Under the pieces are notes generated by a model. That model saw only the letters and a list, made by a program, of their open reading frames with translations, searched no databases and was not told the DNA's origin. Of a stretch of 64,000 bases of DNA, positions 8,952 through 16,155 are shown piece by piece; position 1 is the first letter of the stretch, and each line of letters opens with the position of its first letter. This DNA comes from Microbulbifer donghaiensis (lineage in GTDB: Bacteria; Pseudomonadota; Gammaproteobacteria; Pseudomonadales; Cellvibrionaceae), in contig NZ_FQVA01000004.1 of the NCBI RefSeq assembly GCF_900129095.1, positions 62,001-126,000 of the forward strand, read 5' to 3'. A program made the translations under genes and the position numbers.

Positions 8952-9992
8952 CTACCTGAGCGAGCCGTCCAGATTGATATCGCGCGCCCAGACGTAGTCG
9001 TGGCTGAAGGGCTGCATCGTCGTGGCTTCGACGATGTACTGCGCGTAGAGTTTCGAATTCATTTCCGTCTGGAAGAAATCCCGCGCACGCGCGGCCCAGG
9101 CGCGGCGCTTGGCGTCGTCGCCGTGGAATTCGCGAATTTTTTCCAGCAGGTCCTGCTCTTCATTGAAGTAGACCACGCTTTCCGGCGGCAACAGTTCGTC
9201 GAAATTCAGTTTGTCACTGGTGAACTGCAGAATACCGTTGCCGGCGAGCTGCGCCATGCGCGCGGACGAATACCAGTAGTGCGTGTCCTGGCGATTGAAG
9301 TTCAGCCCCATCTTGGTCTGCGCCAGGGCGCGGTCGTAGTCGCGCCCCCACACCGGTGCCTCGCCGAAGCTGCCGTAGGTTTTGAAATTCAGTGAGTCGC
9401 CGAGTGCATCCTTCAGGTTTTTGACCATCTGCAGGCGCTTGGTGAAATTGTTGCTGTTGCTGCAGAACAGCAAATCGATGGACAGGTCGCTACGCTGGGA
9501 GTTGTCCAGGTTCTCGATCGACGGATCGACCGGATTGGGCATGTGGTAGACGCGTGCCCCGAAGCCTTCAAAGATGTTCAGTTCGCGGCGACCGGTGGAC
9601 ACGAACACGGCATCGGCAACTTCGGCGCGGTACTTGATGCGCTCGACGTTGCTGGGTACGAACAGCGGATCGTTGTTGCAGTGGGCGATCACGCAGTGCG
9701 GCTGCCGCTGTTTGATCTCTTTCAGAGTCTCGTTACTGATCATGTCGCAGTGACCGGCGATCACCAGGTCGGGCTCGAATGCCTCGACGGTTTCCAGCAG
9801 GCGCCGATTGGCCTTTTTTACCCCGAGATCGCGAATACCGAGCGGCGCTTCGAAGGCGGCCACGTCGCGATCGCTGAAAACCTGAGTATAGTGATCGTTC
9901 TTGATCAGTCCGAAGGTCAGCTTCTGTGCCCAGCTGACCCGAGTCTTGCCGTAGCGCCGCAGTTGCTGGTATGCGATGTTGAGCACTCTCAT
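8952..9992 (-). CDS. CgeB-like glycosyltransferase
   Basis: This is a 346-aa glycosyltransferase-like protein. It opens MRVLNIAYQQLRRYGKTRVS and has a Rossmann-like middle (PDLVIAGHCDM, CVIAHCNNDPLF). A C-terminal segment FNRQDTHYWYSSARMAQLAG resembles the Glyco_trans_1_2 (CgeB) family region. The open frame extends 86 codons further upstream, but that part is compositionally unlike protein and covers the nudF promoter, so ATG 9992 is the better start. A TATACT-like -10 element lies on the minus strand near 10072. It pairs with the GT4 gene downstream; joint work on a surface glycan is inference. Confidence 0.72.
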   Translation of the reverse strand: MRVLNIAYQQLRRYGKTRVSWAQKLTFGLIKNDHYTQVFSDRDVAAFEAPLGIRDLGVKKANRRLLETVEAFEPDLVIAGHCDMISNETLKEIKQRQPHCVIAHCNNDPLFVPSNVERIKYRAEVADAVFVSTGRRELNIFEGFGARVYHMPNPVDPSIENLDNSQRSDLSIDLLFCSNSNNFTKRLQMVKNLKDALGDSLNFKTYGSFGEAPVWGRDYDRALAQTKMGLNFNRQDTHYWYSSARMAQLAGNGILQFTSDKLNFDELLPPESVVYFNEEQDLLEKIREFHGDDAKRRAWAARARDFFQTEMNSKLYAQYIVEATTMQPFSHDYVWARDINLDGSLR

Positions 9993-10149
9993 AACGGTGC
10001 GTTCTCTGGATATCCTGGGGGAAGGTGATTGTGTGGCCGCTGAGTCAGGGGCGATTTCAGTGGGCGCAGAGTATAACAGCTGCCCGGCAGCGATATAGCC
10101 CCGCAAATGGGAGGGCGCCGCGGCGTCGCCCCGCTGAAGAGATGCGATA

Positions 10150-10809
10150 ATGGAAACGGACGAAAGTAAAAACGATTTGTCCCCGATGTTTACCCGCGGT
10201 GCGGTGGACGTTATATCCCGCACGGCGGTTTTCCGGGGGTTTTTCACCATGCTGCGCCTGCGCCTGCGTCACCGGCTGTTTCGCGGTGGCTGGAGCGGAG
10301 AGTTCGAGCGCGAACTCTTCGTGCGCGGTCCGGCGGTGGGCGTGCTGCTGTATGACCCCGAGCGGGATCTGGTGGGGCTCACCGAGCAGTTCCGGGTCGG
10401 TGCGCTCGAGCGACCCGGTGGCCCCTGGTGCCTGGAGGTGGTCGCGGGTATGGTGGAAGAGGGTGAGCCCCTGGAGGAAGTGGCCAGGCGCGAAGTGCTG
10501 GAAGAGGCCGGTGTGGCGGTGGGGGCGCTGCACTTCGTTCGCAGTTATATGCCCAGCCCCGGCGGCAGTTCGGAGCGATTGCACCTCTACTGCGCCCAGG
10601 TGGACCTGAGTGCGGCCGAGGGCCATTTCGGGCTGGAGCACGAAAACGAGGATATTCGCCTGCGTGTGTTCCCGCGCTCGAAGGTACTGCAGGCGATGGC
10701 GGAGAGCGGCCCGGATGGCTGTCCGATCGACAATGCGGCGACCATCATTTGCATGCAGTGGCTGCAGTTGAATCGTGAACAGCTGGTGACTGGAACGTCG
10801 GAGGTCTAA
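10150..10809 (+). CDS. nudF: ADP-ribose pyrophosphatase, Nudix family
   Basis: NudF hydrolyses ADP-ribose to AMP and ribose-5-phosphate in the cytoplasm. The complete Nudix box is present around residues 100-122 (GMVEEGEPLEEVARREVLEEAGV), matching G-x5-E-x7-REUxEExGU. The preceding VGVLLYDPERDLVGLTEQFR and the following PSPGGSSERLHLYCA are typical of the NudF subfamily. It is 219 aa against about 210 in E. coli. It heads a plus-strand block with the same order as in E. coli (nudF, yqiB, cpdA, yqiA, parE), which supports the call. Confidence 0.9.
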   Translation: METDESKNDLSPMFTRGAVDVISRTAVFRGFFTMLRLRLRHRLFRGGWSGEFERELFVRGPAVGVLLYDPERDLVGLTEQFRVGALERPGGPWCLEVVAGMVEEGEPLEEVARREVLEEAGVAVGALHFVRSYMPSPGGSSERLHLYCAQVDLSAAEGHFGLEHENEDIRLRVFPRSKVLQAMAESGPDGCPIDNAATIICMQWLQLNREQLVTGTSEV

Positions 10810-10896
10810 CCAGTCACCGTAGAATTCGTTCATTTGCCCGCTCGGCGCGCAAACTGAGATCTAAGTCACGGCGACAATAGAATTGGAGTGTCGATA

Positions 10897-11418
10897 ATGG
10901 CCCTACTGACCGAGACCGGGGCAAAGGCGCGCAGTGGTGCGGGTCTGTCGCGAAAAGACAAGCGCAATTCGACTTATCGAGTCGATTTGCCGTCCTATCA
11001 CGCCGACTGCGATGCCAACTATCTGCGCCTGTGCAAGTTGCTGCCAGAGCTGGCCAGCAGGCAGCACTGGCGCTACAGGATGCCCCACGGTTACCTGGAG
11101 CTGTCGGTAGTGGAGCGCTCCAGGTACACCACCGAGGTGTGCCTGAGTGCCGCGGCCGACGACAGCGAACGCCGCTGGTTGGCCCCGCCACAGATCAGGG
11201 TGCGGCTCTACCACGATGCGCGAATGGCGGAGGTGGTCGCCGTGGATGGCCGCGGGCCGGTGGGTGGCAATGGAGTTGATCACGCCTACCCGAACCCGCG
11301 TATGCAGCCGGCAGATGAACGAGAGCAGGCCAATCGGTTTCTCGGCGAATGGCTGGGCCACTGTCTCGCGAACGGTCAGGTGGAATTTGAATTAGTGCTG
11401 GATGGCCGGCGATTTTAG
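10897..11418 (+). CDS. DUF1249 protein (YqiB-like)
   Basis: This 173-aa protein belongs to DUF1249, function unknown. Characteristic segments are the early YHADCDANYLRLCKLLP, the central YLELSVVERSRYTTEVCLS and the C-terminal EREQANRFLGEWLGHCL. ATG 10897 is chosen because GGAG lies 9 nt upstream; a GTG three codons earlier is possible. It sits between nudF and cpdA, as its E. coli counterpart yqiB does, and the close spacing suggests an operon. Confidence 0.82.
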   Translation: MALLTETGAKARSGAGLSRKDKRNSTYRVDLPSYHADCDANYLRLCKLLPELASRQHWRYRMPHGYLELSVVERSRYTTEVCLSAAADDSERRWLAPPQIRVRLYHDARMAEVVAVDGRGPVGGNGVDHAYPNPRMQPADEREQANRFLGEWLGHCLANGQVEFELVLDGRRF

Positions 11419-11459
11419 CGATGCCGGGTCGCACAGGGATGTGATTACAAGGTGAACAA

Positions 11460-12287
11460 GTGAGTCGCGAGCGCAAAGAGTCAATCGGGTCCGTACGGCG
11501 CCTGGTTCAGTTTACCGACCCCCATATCGGCGGTCGGCCTGACTACCAGTTGCTGGGGCTGGACACTGGCCACACCCTGGATGAGGTGCTGCGGGCGATC
11601 GGTGCCCAGCAGCCGGGTGCAGATTTGCTGGTCGCCACCGGTGATATCAGCGCGAACGGCTCCGAGGCCGCGTACCGCCGCTTCCTGCAGAAAATGCAGC
11701 CCGTGCGCACGCCCTGGTACTGGCTGCCGGGCAACCACGACGACGCTGCGCGCATGCGGCAGTTTGCCCCGGGCCGCTGTGCGGAATTGGTCGCGCTCGG
11801 CAATTGGCGCTTGCTGCTGCTCGACACCAGTCTGGAAGGTCAAATTTGCGGCGGGCTGAGCGACGAGCAGCTCGAGCGCCTGCAGCAGCTGCTGGCGGAG
11901 TGTCGCGAACACCCGGTGATGATCCTGATGCATCACCAGCCGGTGCCGGTGGGCAGTGACTGGATCGACGGCCATATGCTGCGCCAGGGTGGCGAGCGCT
12001 TTCTGCAGCTGGTCGGCGATGCACCGCAAGTGAAGGCGCTGGTGTGGGGCCATGTGCACCAGCAGTTCGACAGCCAGCTCGGCCGCCCCGGCCTTGGAAG
12101 TGTGGGCCTGCACGCGACACCCTCGACCTCGGTGCAGTTTACGCCGGGCAGCGGGCCCTTCGCCGTCGATGAAGAAATGCCGGGCTATCGCTGGTTCGAG
12201 CTGCGCGATGACGGCAGCTACGAAACCGGTGTTGAGCGGGTTATCGTCTCCGAATACAGCGTGGATCTGGCCTCCGCGGGCTACTAG
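11460..12287 (+). CDS. cpdA: 3',5'-cyclic-AMP phosphodiesterase
   Basis: CpdA is a cytoplasmic class III metallophosphoesterase that degrades cAMP and so modulates CRP-dependent catabolite control. The bimetal motifs are in order: FTDPHIGG (D-x-H, about residues 20-22), ATGDISANG, WLPGNHDD, LMHHQPVP and WGHVHQQ. Length 275 aa is normal. The start is GTG at 11460 with AAGGTGAA just upstream. Its presence beside two sugar utilisation loci is the ancestral gene order, not evidence of a specific link. Confidence 0.92.
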   Translation: MSRERKESIGSVRRLVQFTDPHIGGRPDYQLLGLDTGHTLDEVLRAIGAQQPGADLLVATGDISANGSEAAYRRFLQKMQPVRTPWYWLPGNHDDAARMRQFAPGRCAELVALGNWRLLLLDTSLEGQICGGLSDEQLERLQQLLAECREHPVMILMHHQPVPVGSDWIDGHMLRQGGERFLQLVGDAPQVKALVWGHVHQQFDSQLGRPGLGSVGLHATPSTSVQFTPGSGPFAVDEEMPGYRWFELRDDGSYETGVERVIVSEYSVDLASAGY

Positions 12288-12419
12288 TTATCGATCTTTT
12301 CCCGTGAATATCTGGTCAGCGCAAGTCCGCCGCTGGCTCATCTCCTCTTTTTGACCTGTCTTTGCTGGCAGCCGGCCTTACAATGAATGTTGAAGCTGGT
12401 GACAGGAAGTGGTGTCGAA

Positions 12420-13121
12420 ATGAGTAGAAGTCCTCTGCCGGTAATCCTGAGCATTGCCTTATTGTTTTTGCCTGCGTGCACTCAGCAGCCGCGGAGTTCA
12501 GGCAGTGCATTGTCCGCGAGCGGCGCCGGTGCCCACGCTGCGATTCGCTCTGAGGCCGGCGGGGAGGGCCTGGTGCCGCGCCGCAGCGGCCTGGATGCAG
12601 TGGCGGCCGCGCCGGCCCTGAACCTCAGCGGTGCCTCCGTGTACGTGGCGCCACTCGAAATCGACTACCGCAGCCAGGATGCCTCCAGTATCCAGCCACT
12701 GGGATTTCGCAACCGCACACTGAATGACAGTGAGCGCGCCCGCCTGCAACAAACGATGGCGCAGGCGTTTGCCGAAAACTTTCTCGCACCGCGGGGCGGC
12801 CGGCTGGCTGCCAGTAGCGGTGCCGCCGACTACACGCTGAGGCTGCGTCTGGACAACTTTTACCTTCCCGCCCCACTGGAGCAGACAACCCGGCTGCGAC
12901 AGGTGTTCTCCGAGAGTGTTGCCTACGGCACCCTGGCCGGTACCCTTTATGACCGCAGGGGCAAGGCCGTGCTGCAGTTCCGCGATCGCCGCGAGTTCGG
13001 AGATACCTTTACCGGCTCCGGCGGCGAGCGCCTGCAGCGCTTCTCACCGCCGGCATTCTGGGGGGACATGCGCATGGACCTGCGCCGCGCGTTTAGTAGC
13101 CTGGATAGATCCCTGCGCTAG
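12420..13121 (+). CDS. DUF3313-like lipoprotein
   Basis: This is a predicted lipoprotein of 233 aa with a short basic start and the signal ILSIALLFLPAC, giving Cys20 or so as the lipidated residue. After a low-complexity Ser/Gly/Ala stretch, the folded part contains SVYVAPLEIDYRSQD and a segment on a partner of the form ADYTLRLRLDNFYL, reminiscent of DUF3313. I am not certain of the family. ATG 12420 has AGGAAG about 10 nt upstream. It is inserted between cpdA and yqiA, which are adjacent in E. coli. Confidence 0.65.
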   Translation: MSRSPLPVILSIALLFLPACTQQPRSSGSALSASGAGAHAAIRSEAGGEGLVPRRSGLDAVAAAPALNLSGASVYVAPLEIDYRSQDASSIQPLGFRNRTLNDSERARLQQTMAQAFAENFLAPRGGRLAASSGAADYTLRLRLDNFYLPAPLEQTTRLRQVFSESVAYGTLAGTLYDRRGKAVLQFRDRREFGDTFTGSGGERLQRFSPPAFWGDMRMDLRRAFSSLDRSLR

Positions 13122-13206
13122 GAAGAACTGCTGAGGCGGCGCCCCGTAAATAGGGGATCCGCCGGCGGTTACCGCCATAACTCGCCAATCCCGCCGCTGT
13201 GGGCGT

Positions 13207-13212
13207 TATAAT
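13207..13212 (+). promoter_or_regulatory. TATAAT -10 element directly upstream of yqiA
   Basis: A perfect TATAAT ends 8 nt before the yqiA ATG, and no ribosome binding site is visible in between. A transcript starting at the usual distance would have essentially no leader. The -35 region is poor. This is an inference from spacing only. Confidence 0.4.
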
Positions 13213-13220
13213 TCCCGCCC

Positions 13221-13841
13221 ATGTCTGCAATCGAACACAATAAGCGGCCGTTGCTGATCTACCTGCACGGCTTTCTGTCCTCGCCGCAATCCTACAAGTG
13301 CCAGCTGATGCGCGAGCGCGTTGCCGCCGAACACCCGCGTATCGTCTTCTGTGCGCCACAGGTTTCGCCCTATCCGGCCATCGCGCAACAGTCTCTGGTC
13401 GCGCTGGTGGAACGCTTCCTGAACAGCGGCGAGTGCGGCCCCATCGGGCTGGTGGGCAGCTCCATGGGCGGTTTCTGGTCCAGTTACCTGGCAGAGCGCT
13501 ACGGGCTGCCGGCGGTGCTGGTGAACCCGGCGGTGCACCCGTCGCGTTTTATGCCGACCTACGTCGGGCAGGTACTGAAGCCCTACAGCGGTGAGCCGCA
13601 GGAGTATCGCCTAACCCAGGCAGACGTTGATACCATGTGCCAACTGGACTCGGAGCTGCGACAGCCATTGCGGGGCCGTTACTGGCTGCTGGCGCAGCGC
13701 GGCGACGAGACGCTCGATTACCGCGAAGCGGAAGCGTTCTACCGCGGACAGCGCCAGACCATCGAGGACGGGGGCGATCACGGCTTCCAGGGCTTCGCGC
13801 GCTACTGCGCGCCCATTGTCGAATTTCTTTTTAACCTGTAG
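13221..13841 (+). CDS. yqiA: YqiA-like alpha/beta-fold esterase
   Basis: This is a small cytoplasmic alpha/beta hydrolase of the YqiA family. It starts LLIYLHGFLSSPQSYKCQLM and has the nucleophile elbow GLVGSSMGGFWSSYLAERYG. The catalytic acid and His lie near QRGDETLDYREAE and GGDHGFQGF at the C-terminus. Length 206 aa is normal. It lies directly before parE, as in E. coli. Its TAG stop codon overlaps the first bases of a dispersed GTAGGAGCCTGC repeat, so the repeat supplies the stop and the C-terminal residue may not be ancestral. Confidence 0.88.
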   Translation: MSAIEHNKRPLLIYLHGFLSSPQSYKCQLMRERVAAEHPRIVFCAPQVSPYPAIAQQSLVALVERFLNSGECGPIGLVGSSMGGFWSSYLAERYGLPAVLVNPAVHPSRFMPTYVGQVLKPYSGEPQEYRLTQADVDTMCQLDSELRQPLRGRYWLLAQRGDETLDYREAEAFYRGQRQTIEDGGDHGFQGFARYCAPIVEFLFNL

Positions 13842-13860
13842 GAGCCTGCTTGCAGGCGAA
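13838..13860 (+). repeat. single arm of the GTAGGAGCCTGCTTGCAGGC repeat family
   Basis: This 23-nt copy reads GTAGGAGCCTGCTTGCAGGC followed by GAA, the same as the left arm at 42718 and 61914. Only one arm is present here, and its internal GCCTGCTTGCAGGC is self-complementary. It begins within the yqiA stop codon and ends 36 bp before parE. Confidence 0.8.
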
Positions 13861-13896
13861 GTCTGCGGATTTTGTTAACGAGTAGTAAATAAGAAT

Positions 13897-15783
13897 ATGG
13901 CCAACTATTCCGCCGAAGATATCGAGGTACTCACGGGGCTGGATCCGGTGCGCAAGCGCCCGGGCATGTACACGGATACCGCGCGCCCCAACCACCTGGC
14001 GCAGGAGGTGATCGACAACAGTGTCGACGAGGCCCTCGCCGGCCACGCCAAGAAGATCGAAGTGGTGCTGCACAAGGATCACTCGCTGTCGGTCAGCGAC
14101 GACGGCCGCGGCATGCCGGTGGACATCCACCCGGAGCAGGGCCGCCCCGGGGTGGAAGTAATCCTGTCCACGCTGCACGCCGGCGGCAAGTTTTCCAACA
14201 AGAACTACCAGTTCTCCGGCGGCCTGCACGGTGTCGGTGTATCGGTGGTGAACGCCCTGTCCAAGGTGCTGGAAGTCACTATCCAGCGCGACGGGCATGT
14301 GCACCGTATCGGCTTCCAGAACGGTGACAAGGCCTCGGACCTGGAAGTGATCGGCGACTGCGCCAAGCGCACCACCGGCACCAGTGTGCGCTTTATGCCG
14401 GATCCGAAATACTTCGACTCCGCCAAGTTCTCCGTGCCGCGCCTGCGTCACCTGTTGCGTGCCAAGGCCGTACTCTGCCCCGGCCTGACCGTGACCTTTA
14501 TCAACGAGCAGGACGGCGAATCCGATCAGTGGTTCTATGAAGATGGCCTGAAGGACTATCTGGCGGCCGCCAACCAGGGCTGGGAAGTGCTGCCGGCCGA
14601 GCCGTTTGTCGGCAGCTTCTCCGCGCAGACCGAAGCCGCCGACTGGGCGGTGCAGTGGCTGCCGGAGGGCGGTGAGATCACCGCCGAATCCTACGTGAAC
14701 CTGATTCCGACCGCGCAGGGCGGCACCCACGTCAACGGCCTGCGCTCCGGCCTGCTGGAGGCGATGCGCGACTACTGCGAAATCCGCAACCTGCTGCCGC
14801 GCGGTATCAAGCTCGGGCCGGAGGATATCTGGGTTCAGTGTTCCTACGTGCTGTCGGCCAAGCTGGCCGATCCGCAGTTCTCCGGCCAGACCAAGGAGCG
14901 GCTGTCCTCCCGCGAGGCCACCGCATTTATTTCCGGCGTGGCCAAGGATGCGTTCAGCCTGTGGCTGAACCAGCACACGGAAGAGGGCGATCGCCTCGCG
15001 GAATTGTGTATCAGCAATGCGCAGAAGCGCGTGCGCTCGGCGAAAAAAGTCGCGCGCAAGAAAGTCACCCAGGGGCCGGCGCTGCCGGGCAAACTGGCGG
15101 ACTGTTCCAGCGGCGACACGTCCCGTTCCGAACTCTTCCTGGTGGAAGGGGATTCTGCCGGCGGCTCCGCCAAACAGGCCCGCGACCGCGAATTTCAGGC
15201 CATCATGCCACTGCGCGGCAAGATCCTGAACACCTGGGAGGTGGACTCGGCCGAGATTCTCGCCAGCCAGGAAGTGCACGATATTGCCGTGGCTCTCGGC
15301 GTTGATCCGGGCAGCGACAACCTGGAGGGGCTGCGCTACAACAAGATCTGCATCCTCGCCGACGCCGACTCCGACGGCCTGCACATCGCCACCCTGCTGT
15401 GCGCGCTGTTCCTGCGCCACTTCCGCCCGCTAGTCACCAACGGCCACGTCTACGTCGCCATGCCGCCGCTGTTCCGTATCGATATCGGCAAGGATGTCTA
15501 CTACGCGCTGGATGAGGCGGAAAAACAGGGCATCCTCGACCGCATCACCGCGGAGAAGAAAAAGGGCAAGGTGCAGGTCACCCGCTTTAAGGGCCTCGGC
15601 GAAATGAACCCGCTGCAGCTGCGCGAGACCACCATGGATCCGGATGCGCGCAGGTTGGTGCAGCTCTACATCGATGCCGGCGACGACAGCAACCAGCTGC
15701 TGGATATGCTGCTGGCGAAGAAGCGCGCCGGTGATCGCAAGCAGTGGCTGGAGAGTAAAGGCAATCTGGCGGAAGTCGGATAA
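13897..15783 (+). CDS. parE: DNA topoisomerase IV subunit B
   Basis: ParE is the ATPase subunit of topoisomerase IV, which decatenates daughter chromosomes together with ParC. The GHKL ATPase domain shows VIDNSVDEALAGH, SDDGRGMPVDIHPEQG and GGLHGVGVSVVNALS. The TOPRIM domain shows LVEGDSAGGSAKQARDR and ILADADSDGLHIATLL, and the C-terminus carries FKGLGEMNPLQLRETTMDP. Length 628 aa matches the family. It ends the conserved nudF-yqiA block and is followed by a strong intrinsic terminator. parC is not adjacent. Confidence 0.96.
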   Translation: MANYSAEDIEVLTGLDPVRKRPGMYTDTARPNHLAQEVIDNSVDEALAGHAKKIEVVLHKDHSLSVSDDGRGMPVDIHPEQGRPGVEVILSTLHAGGKFSNKNYQFSGGLHGVGVSVVNALSKVLEVTIQRDGHVHRIGFQNGDKASDLEVIGDCAKRTTGTSVRFMPDPKYFDSAKFSVPRLRHLLRAKAVLCPGLTVTFINEQDGESDQWFYEDGLKDYLAAANQGWEVLPAEPFVGSFSAQTEAADWAVQWLPEGGEITAESYVNLIPTAQGGTHVNGLRSGLLEAMRDYCEIRNLLPRGIKLGPEDIWVQCSYVLSAKLADPQFSGQTKERLSSREATAFISGVAKDAFSLWLNQHTEEGDRLAELCISNAQKRVRSAKKVARKKVTQGPALPGKLADCSSGDTSRSELFLVEGDSAGGSAKQARDREFQAIMPLRGKILNTWEVDSAEILASQEVHDIAVALGVDPGSDNLEGLRYNKICILADADSDGLHIATLLCALFLRHFRPLVTNGHVYVAMPPLFRIDIGKDVYYALDEAEKQGILDRITAEKKKGKVQVTRFKGLGEMNPLQLRETTMDPDARRLVQLYIDAGDDSNQLLDMLLAKKRAGDRKQWLESKGNLAEVG

Positions 15784-15802
15784 CAGCCCGAACTCAACAA
15801 AG

Positions 15803-15829
15803 AGCCCCGCAATCGCGGGGCTTTTTTTT
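15803..15829 (+). terminator. intrinsic terminator of parE
   Basis: An 8-bp perfect GC-rich stem (AGCCCCGC / GCGGGGCT) with an AATC loop is followed by eight T residues. It lies 20 bp after the parE stop. Confidence 0.93.
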
Positions 15830-15920
15830 GTTTTGCCCGATTCGTTTCAGGCATGATTTAGATTGATCTTCATTGTTTAGTAAATTTGTTAGAAGCTTTG
15901 GCCAGTATTTTCTGCAAGGC

Positions 15921-16054
15921 TTATGAGCTTTCACTCTCGCTAAGCAGTTTCTGGATACTGGAAAAATCCAGCTCCTCGTTCCCCACCAAACTGTGTAAGT
16001 CGTACAGATTGCGTGCCAGAGAATCCATGGGTGTGTAAGACCGCTTGGCAGTTG
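15921..16054 (-). pseudogene. 3'-end remnant of an mmsB-like (3-hydroxyisobutyrate dehydrogenase) gene
   Basis: The minus-strand frame encodes RSYTPMDSLARNLYDLHSLV and NEELDFSSIQKLL, matching the last 35 residues of the intact MmsB at 34458-35345 (RSYTPLGSLARNLYGLHSLA, NEELDFSSIQKLI). At DNA level 15945-16042 aligns without gaps to 34470-34567 with 8 differences in 98. Upstream of about 16055 the similarity disappears, so the Rossmann domain and catalytic part are gone. The tail differs slightly (LSESESS instead of IGK). It is in the same orientation as the intact copy, 18,525 bp away. This is not a functional gene. Confidence 0.85.
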
Positions 16055-16087
16055 TAATCGCTGAAGAGCGGACGATAAACGCTGAGC

Positions 16088-16142
16088 GACAGGGCAGTCG
16101 AGAACCCCGCAACCATCGGTCGGGGTTCTCGACTGCCCTGTC
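16088..16142 (-). terminator. 22-bp perfect hairpin downstream of the PL7 gene
   Basis: Arms 16088-16109 and 16121-16142 are perfectly complementary around an 11-nt loop. It lies 13 bp after the PL7 stop on the minus strand and so should end or protect that transcript. No T-run follows, so it could instead be a scar of a mobile palindrome next to the mmsB remnant. Confidence 0.65.
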
Positions 16143-16155
16143 TACCGGGAATCAC

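Noticed and set aside
10136..10150. TGCGATAAT as an extended -10 for nudF
   Set aside because: It overlaps the nudF start codon itself and so could not serve as a promoter for the complete gene.
9993..10250. 86-codon N-terminal extension of the CgeB-like glycosyltransferase
   Set aside because: It overlaps nudF and its promoter, and the conserved protein starts at MRVLNIAY.
13831..15420. 529-codon minus-strand frame opposite parE
   Set aside because: parE is certain on the plus strand; the antisense frame lacks motifs and a ribosome binding site.
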